64,000 nucleotides of DNA from Cerrena zonata (GCA_038087015.1 JASBNA010000004.1:558001-622000), one strand, 5' to 3'; counted from the stretch's first letter, positions 46,796 to 60,240 are shown. Program-made: numbers and translations. The notes: a model not told the origin generated them from the letters alone.

Positions 46796-47995
46796 ATGAG
46801 TACTACCAATAACTTTGATTATCTTGACCTTCTCTTTCCGGGTGGCCACAACGATCTCTTTAGTCGCACTGTGGAGGAAGTTGGCAAGGAGTATCCGACC
46901 TCTGTGCTCGCCGGTAGCTTGGATACAACACAGGTGAGCTTCATTTCGCAAAACGAAACGACAACCATCTAATGCACGATAGACTGATACACACGACCCA
47001 GAGGTTTCAGTTGAACCTAATACCATCGTATCCATGTCGACTGCGTTCAGCGCATCCTCCGACTTTGGTGATGGGCCACCAGATATGATCCTTGTATCAA
47101 CAGATACAGTTCATTTCTATGTTCGTCAAACTCGTCTTTTGGCTGCGTCTAAATCCTTCTTCGACAACCTATTGCCGTCTCCATCCGACCGACCTGACCA
47201 GGCTCCTCTGTCTCTGGACGAAGACGCGAACACGCTCAATATTATCCTTCATATCATTTACAATATACCTTTTCGGCATTATTCCCCATCCTTGGACGTG
47301 CTTCTAAAGGCGACTAAAGCATTGAAGAAATATGGCATACCCTTGAATCTAAAATTGGCTCCAGGGACACCTCTATTCGAAGAGCTCGTTACTAAAGTCC
47401 CTTTTGCTCCAATTGAAGTGTATGCCATTGCTGCCGAGAACGATTTATTCCCACTCGCCACTGAAGCATCGTCGTACCTTCTATCATTCCAGTTTTCGTC
47501 CCTATCGGACGAGATGTCTCTCCGTATAGGACCCATTTACCTGCTTATGCTATTTCACCTTCACACAGAACGCTTGCACGTGTTGCAGTCTCTGGTAACG
47601 TCACCACCTCGCGAGCACAGACCGACACTACTCTGCGGTTGGACCGACTACCAGTGTCTCAAGACAGCATGGTCATTAGCATGTGCTAGTTTTATGTTCA
47701 ATGCTTCGCCAGGTTTGGTTATACACTATTTCCCAAATACAGGGTGAACTCAAACTACCATCAGACCTTTCTCCTGGGAAAATACGAAACATACTGGAAT
47801 CTCTTAGTATTCCCTTATCGTGCGAAGAATGCAAACGATGCATCACAGAGCGCGTTCAGGAAATTGTGATGAAGTGGTCTATCTTGCCTGTGGGTACCAA
47901 AACCTTCACGTATACATTGAAACTTGCTGACCGATTATCTTTATTAGAGGACAATTCGCAGAAACATTGAAGATTTTCATGCTGTACTGTCTTAA
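46796..47995 (+). CDS. BTB/POZ-domain protein, paralogue 2
   Basis: The four exons are 46796-46933, 46983-47712, 47765-47889 and 47948-47995, giving 346 residues. It has an extra 46-codon first exon (MSTTNNFDYLDLLFPGGHND) that joins the BTB exon in frame. The BTB part reads GPPDMILVSTDTVHFYVRQT, LLAASKSFFDNLLPSPSD, LNIILHIIYNIPF, then the shared region YAIAAENDLFPLATEASSYL and IGPIYLLMLFHLHTERLHVL. The 125-base exon holds LSCEECKRCITERVQEIV. The 3' exon is longer than in paralogue 1 but begins with the same kind of tripeptide (RTI). The third exon's acceptor was fixed by phase: a nearer AG at 47743 would leave a 30-base intron and break frame. The biological role is unknown. Confidence 0.83.
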
Positions 47996-48940
47996 ACTAT
48001 CCAAGGCTATGTTTCTCAGTAGCTTTGGGTTCATCAAGGACACTTTCTTTCTGTAACCTCTCGAACCGTGACAATTTCTGAAGTGTATAATAAGTATCGG
48101 CTTTTCGCTGATATAAAAAGTATTGTAGTTCTAGTCCTTGTACTATCTATATGACAATCTATGAAGCTGGCGTGGGTTAGAGGTCGACAGTTCTTACCAC
48201 TGCCAAGCATTATTACTTGTGCAGCCAGATTGTACCTCAATTTATGACAAACCGACTCGAAAATTAGTATTGGAACGCGGCTACAGCGGTACAATAATAG
48301 CTTTGTGGTAGTTGTCTCTCTGACGTCAGTAGGAGAGATTGACGATGGAGAGTTGGTCCTTCCATCGGAGCCTGACATATGCGAATCACCGATTCGGAAT
48401 CACCGCGACATACAAAGCCGCGGTATAGGCTACGGGTAGTGTGTATGTACCCCAAAACACTCGATGCACGTCACTCGAGCCTATCTACACCCTGCGTTTG
48501 GGGTTACTGTAAGACACTTCGCGACTATTTTATATCAAATAGATCAGACGTTGGAGCTCTGTCTACACCTATGTCAGAATTGCCATGATGTATTCGGTGT
48601 TGGGTTCCAGGTATACAATGCGTTGATGATGTGGGGCAAATGTGGTGTCTCCTAAAATAGTGTAGTTTTGTATCAAACTTCCATATTTAAATACTAGCGG
48701 CGTCCGAGGGTGACTTCCTATGTGAACAAGGGTTCCATTGACCGGACCACAAACGAAGCAGTGTTGTCCGAGTCGACTCAGTATAATCAATGGCTAAGGG
48801 TATATTCCAATGAAGTGAGATATGATTAGGATAGATGCGGTTAGATCATGATGAGGATTCTAAGTCCTAGTATGTGTAGCATAAGTCCATGAGTGAGCGT
48901 AGATATCCAAGAAAATATATCCAAGAAAGTAAAACGATCT
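47996..48940. other. Convergent intergenic region, no gene recognised
   Basis: 3' ends of BTB paralogue 2 and the chloride channel gene. No domain in any frame. Close repeats such as TATCCAAGAAA occur near 48905-48930. Confidence 0.45.
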
Positions 48941-51900
48941 TCAGTATTTCTCCTCGAGAACGCCCAGGAACGTCAACCACGTTTTCTTATCAATGACACC
49001 CTCATCTATCAATATAATGAATGAGTGAAAGAAGCAAGGTAGCTTGTGACAAACCACTCACATTGTCCATCTGTATCGGTCACAACAACGTACCGAGCGC
49101 CCATCTTCGTGAAGTACTGTTGGACCAGCTCAAGCGGTGAATTGGACAGAACAGTCAACGGCGCCTAAGAAGGGAATTGGTCAGTCGATACAACGAGGGT
49201 TCAGAGAACTACACACCTGATCCATGTAAGGACTAAAATCGGAAGGATCATGACCTAACATGTGCGGGCCCGCCTCTATAGAAGATACAGAAGACGCTAT
49301 TTGGCTACCGTGACCATAAGGCGAAGTAGGGTGGAAGGATATTTCCAAGTCTGCCTCCCCGGCTACAATAGCTGTTAAGGAAATCACATATGAGTTCTGA
49401 GTAATAGAATATGAACTCAAATAGAAACATACTCAGAGCATGTTCCAGCTCGCTCATACCAATGTACCCGACCAGCCTAGAACCCTCCTCGACTGAGCGC
49501 AAGATAGGGAATCCACTGTCATCGCTGCCTGAATTGAGCAAAGTTTGGAGTTTGTCTCTCAGGCCTTTCACAGTGTTCGGTTCTTCAATTCGAATGACAT
49601 CCACATCCCGAGAAGTCTAGGAAAATCGCGCGTTTAGAAGCACGGCAGACAAGATAGAGAGTCTGGAACTACGTACAACGTCATTGATGACATGGGAACC
49701 CCAAACATATTCATGTTTGGCATCCAGGTACGGCAATTGGGAAAGTCTTGTGAAAGTAGATCAGTACTGAAGACCGGCCATAGTCGGGCAGAGAACATGC
49801 TCACTCTATCACCAAGTCATAAATACCTTTGGGTTCCAATGCATCCGCGACGGTTTTGGCGACGAGGACCGAGAGCATTACTGGGACAGCATACGTCAAG
49901 GTATCTGTAAGCTCGAACATAATGACTGCAAGTGAAACAGTGGTTCTCTACGATAATGAACCTTAAACATTTATGAATATAGGACATGTCGAGATGCACT
50001 TACCGTGACACCGGAAAGTGTAGAAGCAGCTCCTACCATTGCGTATAAGCCAGGGATAACACAGTTCAAATCACCCCGACATGACGCAAACATTGGGCTA
50101 TTGGGATACGAGTTCTGCATCCACTGGACGAGAATACCAAGAATACGACCGGCACAGGCACCGACTATCAATCTATCAGCATTTGCACTCTGATAAAAAA
50201 TTATGGTCTAACTTACCACCCAAGGTTGGTATAAAGATACCAGCAGGTAATTTGATCCCGAAAGTAATTAAAGTGAGGACGCTTTTGACAACCAGAGCAG
50301 CGAAGATTGAACTAATGACAGGCATCGCTTGAGAAGACGGATCAACGACACACAGACCGGAGTGTGTGTTAGGGCTTCCGGGCTGACATTCAGCGAAAAG
50401 GTTGTAGACGAGCTCGGTGCCTCCCATACGAGTGTAAGGGTTGACGAAGCAGAAAATGGTTGTCAAAGCAGTAACCTAAAAAAGTGATTACTGAGGAAAG
50501 AGTATTATTGTAGACATCTACGGTTACTTACCATAGCGACTTCCAAGACTGGATGGGATTTCAACCAAGTTTTGCCTCGGACATCCCTACTCCAACGGTA
50601 GTTGAGCTTTGAAAAGTAAGCTCCCCATACGCCCTAGTAGGACAATAGGTATCATAAAACCGCACATCAGTGAAAGATAGACTTTCTACTCACGCCGAAA
50701 ACACCCAAGAGGAGGAAGAAAATTAATTCATAGGCATGCCAATCCTTGTTCACGTCAAAATCATTTCCCTGAAAGAGACAAACGCGCATATCCTTACCTT
50801 GTCATAGGTTACCTGGAAGAGCACTAGTTTGCCGCTTCCAAATGGATCCAGGAACTTTAGGGTTATGGCCGCAACCATTGCACAGAAGAAGCTGTGATGC
50901 GAAGCACGTCGTCAAAATCGGTACGAAAACACGTAAAATATAATCTCACCTTCGCCACATGACCTTAGCGGGGAAGAAGTAAGAGACTTCTTCCAAGCTG
51001 AAGAGTACACCACCAATTGGGGCTCCGAAGGCGACTGCAACACCAGCTGCGCTTGCTGCACTCAGAATTTCTCTGCGTTTGCCTTTTCGGATGCGCGTCA
51101 GGATCGAATACATCTCAAGGATGAGAAGATTTGGGATTTACCTTCATTATTCTCGTACTTGGCAAAGAATCTGTAAAAGTCGGTATCAATAAAAACAACG
51201 AGAGGATATAATGAGGAGTCTACCTGCTCACGATGTTTCCAACGCAAGATGCAATATGAACAAAAGGGCCTTCCTTACCTATACAGTCCCTGTCAGCATG
51301 GTGTGTATTATCCTGTAAAATGAGAATATTGACGTACCCAGAGATAGTCCTGCGGCAACAGAGAGCGTCAACCCGACAGCTTTGGTAAAAAGTGTCCGAC
51401 CTCCCAGGTAACCATGAATGACAAAGCCTTCATTCCGATCGATTGTTAGCTTTGAGAAGTAATATATTAAATATTCTGCGCGAACCAACCTGACAGAATT
51501 GTTTTGATCTCAGGGATTCCGCTACCCGCAGCCTAGAAAGGGGAATCAGTCAACAATACATCCTACCTTTGGTAAAAATACGTACATAGTACATGACTTT
51601 CCGCTTAGGTTCAGGTACAATAGGAGACTTTCCTTCCCGTTCAGCATCTGGGAAGGATTCTGATAGAACACCAGAATCCTTACGTGTAACAAATGATGTT
51701 GATGCGGTAAGGTTGATAGTCAGTAAGGAGGAAACAATTGCCATGCTGAGCTGATAAAGAAGCCAAGTCAATGGTCATGTTGCGTAAATAGTTGTACGGC
51801 ACCTACAGCAAGGACTGCGTATGCGGAATATTCAAAGACCTCGTCTTCAAAATCTATCCATTTACGCCCATCCGCCACAGGGCCGAAGGCTTCGCCCCAT

Positions 51901-52706
51901 GTACGCCAGGAAGAGCATGTTTCTTCCTGAGTTGAGGTGAAAGGCATAAAAAGTGAGGAGACATAATCTGCATCGTCGTAATGAGTGCAGCAAAATCGCT
52001 TGGCTTTATACCAGCCTTGCGAGCAATATCCCTCTTTGATATCGAATAACAGCTGTTCGCCACGCACGATCAGGAAAGCTACAACAGCGGTCAAAATTCC
52101 AACGATGGTGACAATAACCCAGCCAACACTACGATCAAGCTGGCGATAAACGCGTCCACGTTTGGACTTTCTCCTGCGTAAACGGGCTTGTCGTGCAGAA
52201 TCTTTGATTGCATCGTGTAACCAGTCGATAGACGTGAATGATGAGTACCAGACGCGAATACCGTTCGTCCTCACATCGGCCACATCTTCTTGAGACTCGG
52301 GTCGTATTGGACCAATCGGTTTATCATACGCAGAAATTGTATGGGAGCGGAATAGGGAATGTTCACCGCGGACAGTTCGGGGAGTGTCACGGTTGCTAAT
52401 AGGAGAGTGAGGCGTTGACATAGATATGCGAGGTATTGATATGCCTGGTAGTGATCCTAAACCTCGCCGAAGACCCAGTCTGGAATGTGACTTCTTTGTG
52501 CGCCCCGAATCAGGTAGAGTTCCATAGGATGTGGTGTGGACCATACTGGGACGAAGGGTTTCTGTCTCTTCCGAGGATGTTTGTTCTTCTCCGATCTGAA
52601 GTAATCGTTGACGTCTCCAAGTTGTATCAGAAGGGGGACTGAGAGGGCCAGAAAGCTCCCCTTCTCTCGGGAGTGAGTGGGAGGAAATGCTTCTCCTCAA
52701 CGACAT
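48941..52706 (-). CDS. CLC-type chloride/proton exchanger with CBS domains
   Basis: This is a multi-exon gene starting at 52706 ([16 protein letters not shown]). A long hydrophilic N-terminus of about 160 residues precedes the first helix ([20 protein letters not shown]). The three CLC ion-path motifs are intact: GSGIPE, GKEGP with the gating glutamate, and GIFIP. The internal proton glutamate is present in [11 protein letters not shown], so exchange rather than passive channel activity is expected. The C-terminus has two CBS regions, around [20 protein letters not shown] and [20 protein letters not shown], ending FLGVLEEKY. Fungal members such as yeast Gef1 act in Golgi, endosome or vacuole membranes in ion and copper homeostasis. 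An intron seems to lie in the leader around 52.74-52.78 kb. Many introns of about 50 bases interrupt the channel part. Confidence 0.92.
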
Positions 52707-54106
52707 ATCGATGTCAGCAGAACCGTGTGTTTCTGTGTAAGAAGTCAGTTGATACCTGTTATTTTGACATGAGAGCTCACAAGGAAAGGTTCTACATACA
52801 AGTGAGTTTTGGAGATGCTCCGGATGATCTGCCTGTCGCGTTGTAACAGGACTTTGCAGCTGATGTGCCAGCGAGACGTGATGATATCTGCGTATCAAGT
52901 ACTAGTAAAATGTGAGGAGTAGGTTGATGAAGTAGTTAATTGAGCATCCTCATGAAGGGCTTCAATACGAGTCCGTCCTCGACTGATGGCGTCTTTGCTG
53001 ACGCATCCCAGTATGGTAACCCGGGTCGGAAATATCACCGCATACTTGAACATAGGACTCTTCTTCTGCCCTACACTGCGATCGTGCTTGCTATACGCGC
53101 GAGTCCTATGCCTCGTCTGTTCTACTGGTGTACATGAAGTACTTATGTAGAATCTGCGCCGCTGTTACAGTGTACGTCATTTAATCATACTTCCGATGGG
53201 CGTCTCGTGTCTACTCGGTACCGTCACCACAACTTGAAAGGAAAGTGTTCCGCAGACATTCATTATATCGAATTCTGAGTCGATAGACAGAAAAAATACT
53301 GATGTGTACCTCTAAATTTTTGAACGCTGAAATAGAACCTTACCTCCTGACGTGTGCCTGCACTGGCATTGCAAAAGCGAGACTCTGAACTTGGAAGCTG
53401 ATGATCAAGACGATAAGACGAAAATGTCTTTCCGAATACCATATACGATAACAATTGACAACCCTCATACAACAACCTGCCGATCATTCTTCCACGCAGA
53501 ATTCCATAATAGCAACTATATAAACCAAAGGCCTGACAGTAGAATTTACTAACGCCGCCAAATTGTGGATCCTAGATCGTTGCTAGTGGTGCTGGGAAAG
53601 CGAGCGAGTACATCTCTATATGGGACGGCACTAGGCGACACCTCGTCAAAGCTTCAAGGCTGTATTGTACATGCTCGGCCTTTAGAAGGCTTGATGCTTC
53701 TTTCTTCGATCCCACGCCGAGTCGACCAATCTCCTCGTGTAACATTCGGATTGCCGTCACTCCTGCGTTCGACGGTCGGCTTTTGCTACGTGACATTAGC
53801 ACCAGCAAGACTACACGAGAACAAACATACCGTATCGCTCACATCGAAAAGAACTTGGACGGTAAATAATCCTCCATGGTTTCTACTGTCGACAGTAACT
53901 GTACTGCAATCAACGTCCATTTAGCGCAGACTACGACGATCGCTTCACTTGCTATCTCTCTCATAAAGCCAAAGAGGAACTTCAGAAGGAGCACAAGGCT
54001 CTTCGTGGCAAGACAGAGGTAAGTGTCTTATGTGTCGTTGCAATAAAAATGATTAATCACCTATACCTATGTAATATTATTTGCCAAGTCAGTGACTCTG
54101 ACTGGA
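52707..54106. other. Intergenic region between divergent genes, possible upstream exon of BTB paralogue 3
   Basis: It should hold two promoters. At about 53929-54017 a frame reads DYDDRFTCYLSHKAKEELQK and ends at a good donor (GTAAGT). It would join in frame to the BTB exon that begins near 54089, like the first exon of paralogue 2. No ATG precedes it in that frame, so it is not included in the gene call. Confidence 0.4.
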
Positions 54107-55131
54107 ATGACAGAGACAACTTCCACCGTCTTCCATAGATATTGTCTCCTTGGTGATGAGTCGCCCGACACGATACTCATCTCCACAGATGAAGTCCATT
54201 TTTATGTTCATCGCAAACAAATAATGGGAGCCTCTGATTCGTTATGGGCCGGCTTGCTCATTTCGTCTCCAGAATCACTCCCTTCATCATCCCTACATGT
54301 CACAGAATATGCACCTACTCTGGAGATTATACTTCGATCAATATACCGATTATCTCTGGAAGACTACTCAGCCACTCTCGAGACCGTCTTGGCGGCAATT
54401 AACGCAATGAAAATGCACGGAATCTCTCTGAAGTCCCATATCTCCCCAGGGATGCCACTTTTCAACGCATTGGTGGACAAATTACCATCCGCGCCACTAG
54501 AAGTATACTGCGTCGCTGCAGAGAATGACCTTTTCGAACTAGCTTGTGAAGCATCGAAGTACCTTCTGCACATGAGTATGTCTTCCGTCACAGATGTGAT
54601 TGCTCTGAGACTGGGTCACCTATATTTGCGCATGCTGTTCGATCTACTCTCGGAACGCACGCGTATTTTACAACGTCTGGTAATTCAACCTCCACCGCAG
54701 CATCCGCCTACAGCACTGTGCGGGTCGGACGAATATCGAGGTCTCCAGTCAGCATGGTCAAAAATGGCATGCACTCCCATTCTTAGTGGCGGTCCAGGTC
54801 TGTCGTTAGACTTCGATGATCATTGTGCGAAAATTGATTATTGGCTATCTATAGACACCTCTGTAGAGATGCTTCGCGCTACCTTCAACTCGGACAACTT
54901 CCTAAACTCCTGTCCAACTTGTGTCCAATTCATCAACCGTCATGTCGAAGATGTCCTGTCGAGGTGGTCTACGACACCCGTAAGCGCAACCTATTCGTCG
55001 AATAAGTATATTTACCTCACTCATCTCTGCTTTGTTAGAATACGATATGTAGAAACCCCATGGATTTTCGCGTAGCTCTTCCTTCACAACAGGTCACCCC
55101 ACAATTGGACATATCCTCCGCCATGGTATGA
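54107..55131 (+). CDS. BTB/POZ-domain protein, paralogue 3
   Basis: The exons are 54107-54797, 54855-54979 and 55039-55131, giving 302 residues. The BTB part reads ESPDTILISTDEVHFYVHRK, LWAGLLISSPESLP, LEIILRSIYRLSLEDYSA. The shared C-terminal helical region is YCVAAENDLFELACEASKYL and LGHLYLRMLFDLLSERTRIL. The 125-base exon carries the Cys pair NSCPTCVQFINRHVEDVL. The last exon begins NTI and runs 30 codons. The intron at 54798-54854 is in frame and stop-free, but its position and phase match the paralogues, so it is treated as spliced. It resembles paralogue 2 more than 1 and 4. An upstream in-frame exon without an ATG may belong to it. Role unknown. Confidence 0.8.
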
Positions 55132-55759
55132 GTTGTAACGCATGTTTGTGAGTACGTTACTTGTGATGATTCAAAGCCTGAGTATCTTTCCTGCTATACG
55201 TACCATGTTTTCGAGACTCGGAGAGGTGCAGGATTGCAAACAACTCCCACTCCTCCTTGTTTGGACCTATCTTGTCTTTTATGAGCAAGAATCCTGACTG
55301 ATGTCATTTATATAGTGAGCGACTACGTCAGTTCACATGGATTAGTTGGTCGTCATGGAAGTATAAAACCTGAGTCGTTTGTATATTGGGATTTTAGGAG
55401 GCCGGTATCTACATTTGAACACCGTGTACATATCTTCGCAGTCGAAGAAAAGTGGGATACAGGATTACCGCACCGCAACAGAGAATGGTCAAATACTACT
55501 AGGGACAGAGCCCAGATGTGTAAGCACTTTGTACCTAAAAATAGCATGTATGTCCTCACAACAGTTCGGAACTGTCCTGCGTGATCATGGTCTGCTGAAG
55601 AAAGCCTAGAAGTCGTGAATAAATAATTGATCTAAGCACAACAGGAATTTGATCATTGGGTCGAACAACTGGACTCGAAAATCACGCATTGTACAGTACA
55701 AGAAAGATTTGGCTATTTCGTATCAAGCATAGGTACCTATAGGAGATATCAACCGATTC
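55132..55759. other. Convergent intergenic region, no gene recognised
   Basis: 3' ends of BTB paralogues 3 and 4 face each other here. Small open frames at 55315-55609 have no recognisable domain. Confidence 0.45.
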
Positions 55760-56681
55760 TTAGATTGTGTTCTGTAATATAAGACTTTTAGCAAAGTCTG
55801 GAAGAAGGTACCAATTGTATTTACCTTGGTAGCTTCCCAATCATGCACCACCCGATCTATGCCAGCCTCTAACGCCTTCTTACATTCCTCGCACGTAAGA
55901 GAGGATCTGGCTTCAGACAAAGTCTGACGTATAGTCTCCGAAGATACGTCTGTGCGGCCAATCTTACTTAACGTGTACAGCGTGAAACAGTATCCAACTT
56001 ACCAGGCAACTCAGAAGCGAGAACCACTTCCGAGCATTTTATATCCCAATGCATCAAGAGCCCTTCGGCGCTGCATCCTGTGGTCTGGGCATGAGCAAGG
56101 GGAGGTGTCTTCAAAATCTTCCGCAGTCCAATCATACGCTCCATATGCAACGCGTATAGTTTATTGAGGTAGATGGGATGTATCTTATGCAGCTTTGTCT
56201 CGTCTGGTTGTGGTAGTTTCAACGATAGTAAGATCGGCGAGGCGGCCTTGGCCAACTCGAAGAGGTCGTCCTGCGAAGCTTGAGTATAAATCTGCAGGGA
56301 AAAGTCAACGGGCTGGGTGAGGATTTGAGCATGGGTGACAGCGAAGAGTTGGGAAGGTGGACTAAAATATTTCTTCAACGGCAAGCCGTACTTGCGAAAT
56401 ATGTCGAACGATGCGAGAATGGTCGCAGGGTCGGGTTGCGTATCGAACGGCTTGTCGTAGATGAGATAGAAGATGATGGCGAGAAGGGTGGCTGGTTCTG
56501 CAAGCTCGATTGATCTATCGTTGGGAAGGAGGAGGAGGTTAAAACAGTTCGTCGACGAGGTTACGACCCGATCGCGGTGGACGTGGAACTGTACGCGGTC
56601 TGCGGAGGTCATGATGAGGTCGGTAGGCCGTGAGTCGAGGTGAGCACTAGGATTAAAGACGGGGTGCGTAGCTACTTGCAT
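55760..56681 (-). CDS. BTB/POZ-domain protein, paralogue 4
   Basis: The three exons are 56681-56003, 55949-55825 and 55771-55760, giving 271 residues. These are exactly the exon lengths of paralogue 1 (679, 125 and 12 bases), which makes these two the closest pair. The BTB part reads RPTDLIMTSADRVQFHVHRD, TNCFNLLLLPND, LLAIIFYLIYDKPFDTQ. The shared region is YTQASQDDLFELAKAASPIL and IHPIYLNKLYALHMERMIGL. The Cys pair exon reads LTCEECKKALEAGIDRVVHD. The last exon is four codons (NTI-stop). It is convergent with paralogue 3. No partner domain is present, so function is open. Confidence 0.85.
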
Positions 56682-56763
56682 AGCGACGAGTAGTGGTGAG
56701 CTGCAGCTACGGGGGTTGAAAGAGGGAAGAGGTTGAGAGCGGGGGGTTTGAGAAGGGTACAGG

Positions 56764-56772
56764 TTTATATAG
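56764..56772 (-). promoter_or_regulatory. TATA box upstream of BTB paralogue 4
   Basis: CTATATAAA on the minus strand, an excellent TATA match, lies 82 bases before the ATG at 56681. Confidence 0.5.
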
Positions 56773-59700
56773 TATATTATTTGAGGAACGCATTTGTATA
56801 GTGAAAGATATCGATAGGAACACCTTACCCTGTAAGGTTCGTAGCTAAAGCAAGATAATGGCGATGAGGTTCGACTCGTTTGAGCCGGCCACTATCCCGC
56901 GGCTGAGACAGTCGCACTTGCCGCCAGCACCATCCCATCCACTAATCTTTTGTGTTTTACACCTTCGTGAGGTATTGTTTCCGTCAATAGGAGCCTCGCT
57001 GGATTGTTTTGATTCTTGGTGATTTCCGTATACAACTTGGATGATTGAAATCACCAAACAGACTTTTCCTTTCCGAGTGAGTCCGACAATTTATCGTGAC
57101 CTTTACCTCTAAATTTACATGAAAAAAGATAACATGAATATGACTCACCAAGATTCCTGGGATATATAACTGATTATTCTTCAGTTGAGCAAGCATTATT
57201 TTTCAGAACGACAGATGCCTTCATAGCTTTGAAGACCCGCTCCAAAAGGTCGAAAGCAAAGCTTGGCTAACGACCCACTACCCTAACATTAACTGACTTT
57301 GGAGAAAACGGGTCATCATTGGGACGCGGCGAAACCCATTCGACGTAACTTACCATCGAAAATTGCGGGGAGTCGGCATCCTTACCGTTAGCTGGGCTCT
57401 AGTGATATCCACTTCAGGATGAATATGTATACCTTGTGCTATATGAACGGGCGAGCCATGGCGTAAGTCAAGTTTTGGTACCCCATCAACTGTCTTAGGC
57501 AGGTTTCGTAGGATAGGACCTTTTATGATAGGACCTTTTATGTGAGTACGCTCGAGTACGAACTCTTCTACGTATGGGCGAAACAGCATCAAGAATATGC
57601 ATAATATTCCGTAGATATAATCCGACTCGCCAGTAGCATTGCGACCGCTTTGCAACTCGGCTTTGTGCTTAGGCAGTCATAGCTGAAGCAGGACTGTGCA
57701 TTATCGGTGAGTTGGCACATATTGTTTCAAACATTGTAACGTTAACTTACCCCGCACTTAGTAGCATAACTTGGAATATGCTAAGTCATCTGAGAGGGAA
57801 AACGGTCTTGTATCTTGAGAAAAAAGCTAATGGGACATAAGATTGAAGTTGTCCACATTAGTCTAGATCGCATAATGAACGATACCATCTGGGCTCCCGA
57901 GGACAACGAAGAAGATCCAAAAATGAATGCCCATCCACACAGGATGGTTTCTGAGTTATACTGTATCATTGACTTGACTGGAGGACCATAGATTGTAGTG
58001 CAGCATGGATGTTAATGTTTAGCAGCGGAGGATGCTTACATCATCCGAGCAGGTTCAACGGATAACAGGCCTCTTGTTATACTCTGGTGTCATCCTCTGT
58101 CTGTTAAAATCCATCATTTACCGTCTTGGGCCTCTACCGTATCCTGTTCATTACCTCCTCTGGCTCCGAAACCGGTCCCCAGTTCACGCGTCAAATCTAG
58201 TCCGCTGAGCGAGCAACGCCCCAAGAAGATTCGCCTCCAATACAAAAGATAAACACCTTCAAGTGATATGCAAGATTTTCCTGGTTTCTACCACTTTTTA
58301 CGGCTTTGGCAGCGCAGTCCGTAGGTCCAAACGATGCGGATGGTAAAGGTGTCCATGGAAGAAAGATAAGAAAGACAGAGAGACTAACTCCGACGCTCCT
58401 GTACGGTGGCAGCAACGGAACAAAATTGGTGCGTTTTTTTCTCGCCTTCAGGTCATCGGCCTCAAGTTTAACCACACACGCTCTCGATCCACCATGGTGC
58501 ATTCACCACGTCCTGTAACCTGGCTGGAATAAGGGTGATTGTATTTTCATTCCAGCTTCCTTTTTGCGTCATGGGTCTCCAACACTCGGAGGGATTCATA
58601 CTACTGGTCATCACGCCATTGCATCTCAATTCATGTTTAGTAGTGTATTGGCAGTTGTTTCGTACGCTACCTGCACAATCTATGCATTATTGATCGATTG
58701 CCTCGAGAATTTTGGAAGGAATCGGTGTGCAATGGTAGCTTCAACTCATACTCAAGTACTGGTGTTTCAAGTTACTCGCCCACCATGAAACACTCAAGAA
58801 CAATACTATACATGTATATTGCAGCAGTGTCATCGGACAAGTCATACCAATCAATTTACACCTCCGTGTCTGACCCATTCGCAAAGGTCCGTAAAGAATA
58901 TCGTTTGCGACATACACCGGAGGTCAATGGACGGCGGAACCTACACTGCAACGTATCTTTCCCCTTCCCCATTCCATAAGGAGGGGGGAACTGATCTGCA
59001 CTTCAAGGTCTTACTCTAGCTTCCCCCTCATTGTCATCCCGCCGCTGTCAGTACGTCAGTTTGCCGTACTTCTATAGGTTTTACAGACCTTTGGAATGGC
59101 CCGTCGCTCGGAATTAATTCAATCATATCGGTTCGTCGGTGTCAGTTTGAAGTGACCCGGGTCTTCAGAACTTTATCGCCCTCTCCCACGCCATTTGCAC
59201 AACCAACCCTTCCGCAACACCTCAGAAATCTCGCTGTATCCTCACCGACTAGTTGACGATCAACTCTCTCATCCCTGGTACAATCAAAGGTCGTCATGCA
59301 CCACATCACCAGGTGAAATCCATTTGGATCAAAAAGTATAAATCTGTCTCTTCAACCTAAAACACAACGTAACATCATCTACTGCCACACGAAGGAACGG
59401 CCGTTTTTCACCGTGACCAGTGTGGAGGCTCTAGGTGAGCCTACGTTCTAGTCGCACATACACAATGATAAATCGTTTGCTCGAGAATGCAACCACGGTA
59501 AGAGTGCAACATCAAGATCCCTGTGCAATCTGAATTGTTTTGCTATTCGTAAGCTTTTAACTGAGACTCTCCTAGCATATCTCATCTCAAGGCGTAACTT
59601 CGTCTCATTTGACAGAAGTTATGTGGACTATCCTTACTGTGAGATACGGTAACCTCACAACCTGAACAATATAGTCGGGAAGGCGCCCCAGTTTTCGACA

Positions 59701-60187
59701 ATGCAAGTATATTGGGTAGTTGGATCAGCAATTGACCTCCGTGGCTTCCAAGTAACCCGCCTAATATTCTGAGACGATGATAATGTGCCTAGAAATTCCC
59801 ACACAAAGGTCGTCTTATCACTTTCATAAGGCGGTAGAGTTAACTACTACACAGTCACAGCCAAACTTGTGATGTCCATGCCGCGCTTATCAAGGTCCAA
59901 GTTGGCAGATTGGAGTGCGAACAATCTTCTGACAGATTGGCGACAAGTACGACCCTCGCACGGCAACTTGGGACCTCCATTCTGAGGTACCATCGTATTT
60001 GGTGCTACGCTCGTTCGCAGTACATCGGTTTGGTATTGCCCTTGGTACTGCGCTGCGAAGGCCAACGTTGTTGTGACGCTCTCATATCTATGACACCTTT
60101 CGAATGGCTATCGTTTGCGCGGAATTTACTTCCACTGACAGCTGATTAATGTTGCAGAGCCAAACGGTAACACGCTCCAACATGTGC
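56773..60187. other. Long intergenic region, no gene recognised
   Basis: About 3.4 kb, the longest gene-free stretch. It contains a close tandem repeat of GATAGGACCTTTTAT near 57512-57542. Frames such as 57350-57655, 58197-58502 and 59847-60065 (all minus) show no domain, no plausible exon chain and no signal or membrane pattern that supports a gene. Confidence 0.45.
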
Positions 60188-60195
60188 ATATATAT
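60188..60195 (+). promoter_or_regulatory. Possible TATA element upstream of DUF6533-type paralogue 1
   Basis: GCATATATATTC lies about 46 bases before the ATG at 60241. This rests on sequence match only. Confidence 0.3.
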
Positions 60196-60240
60196 TCTCA
60201 ACCCCATCGTACCCACCTTTTCATCAACTTTGAGAACATT

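Noticed and set aside
58197..58502. 101-codon frame on the minus strand in the long gene-free region
   Set aside because: No family signature; composition looks like chance reading.
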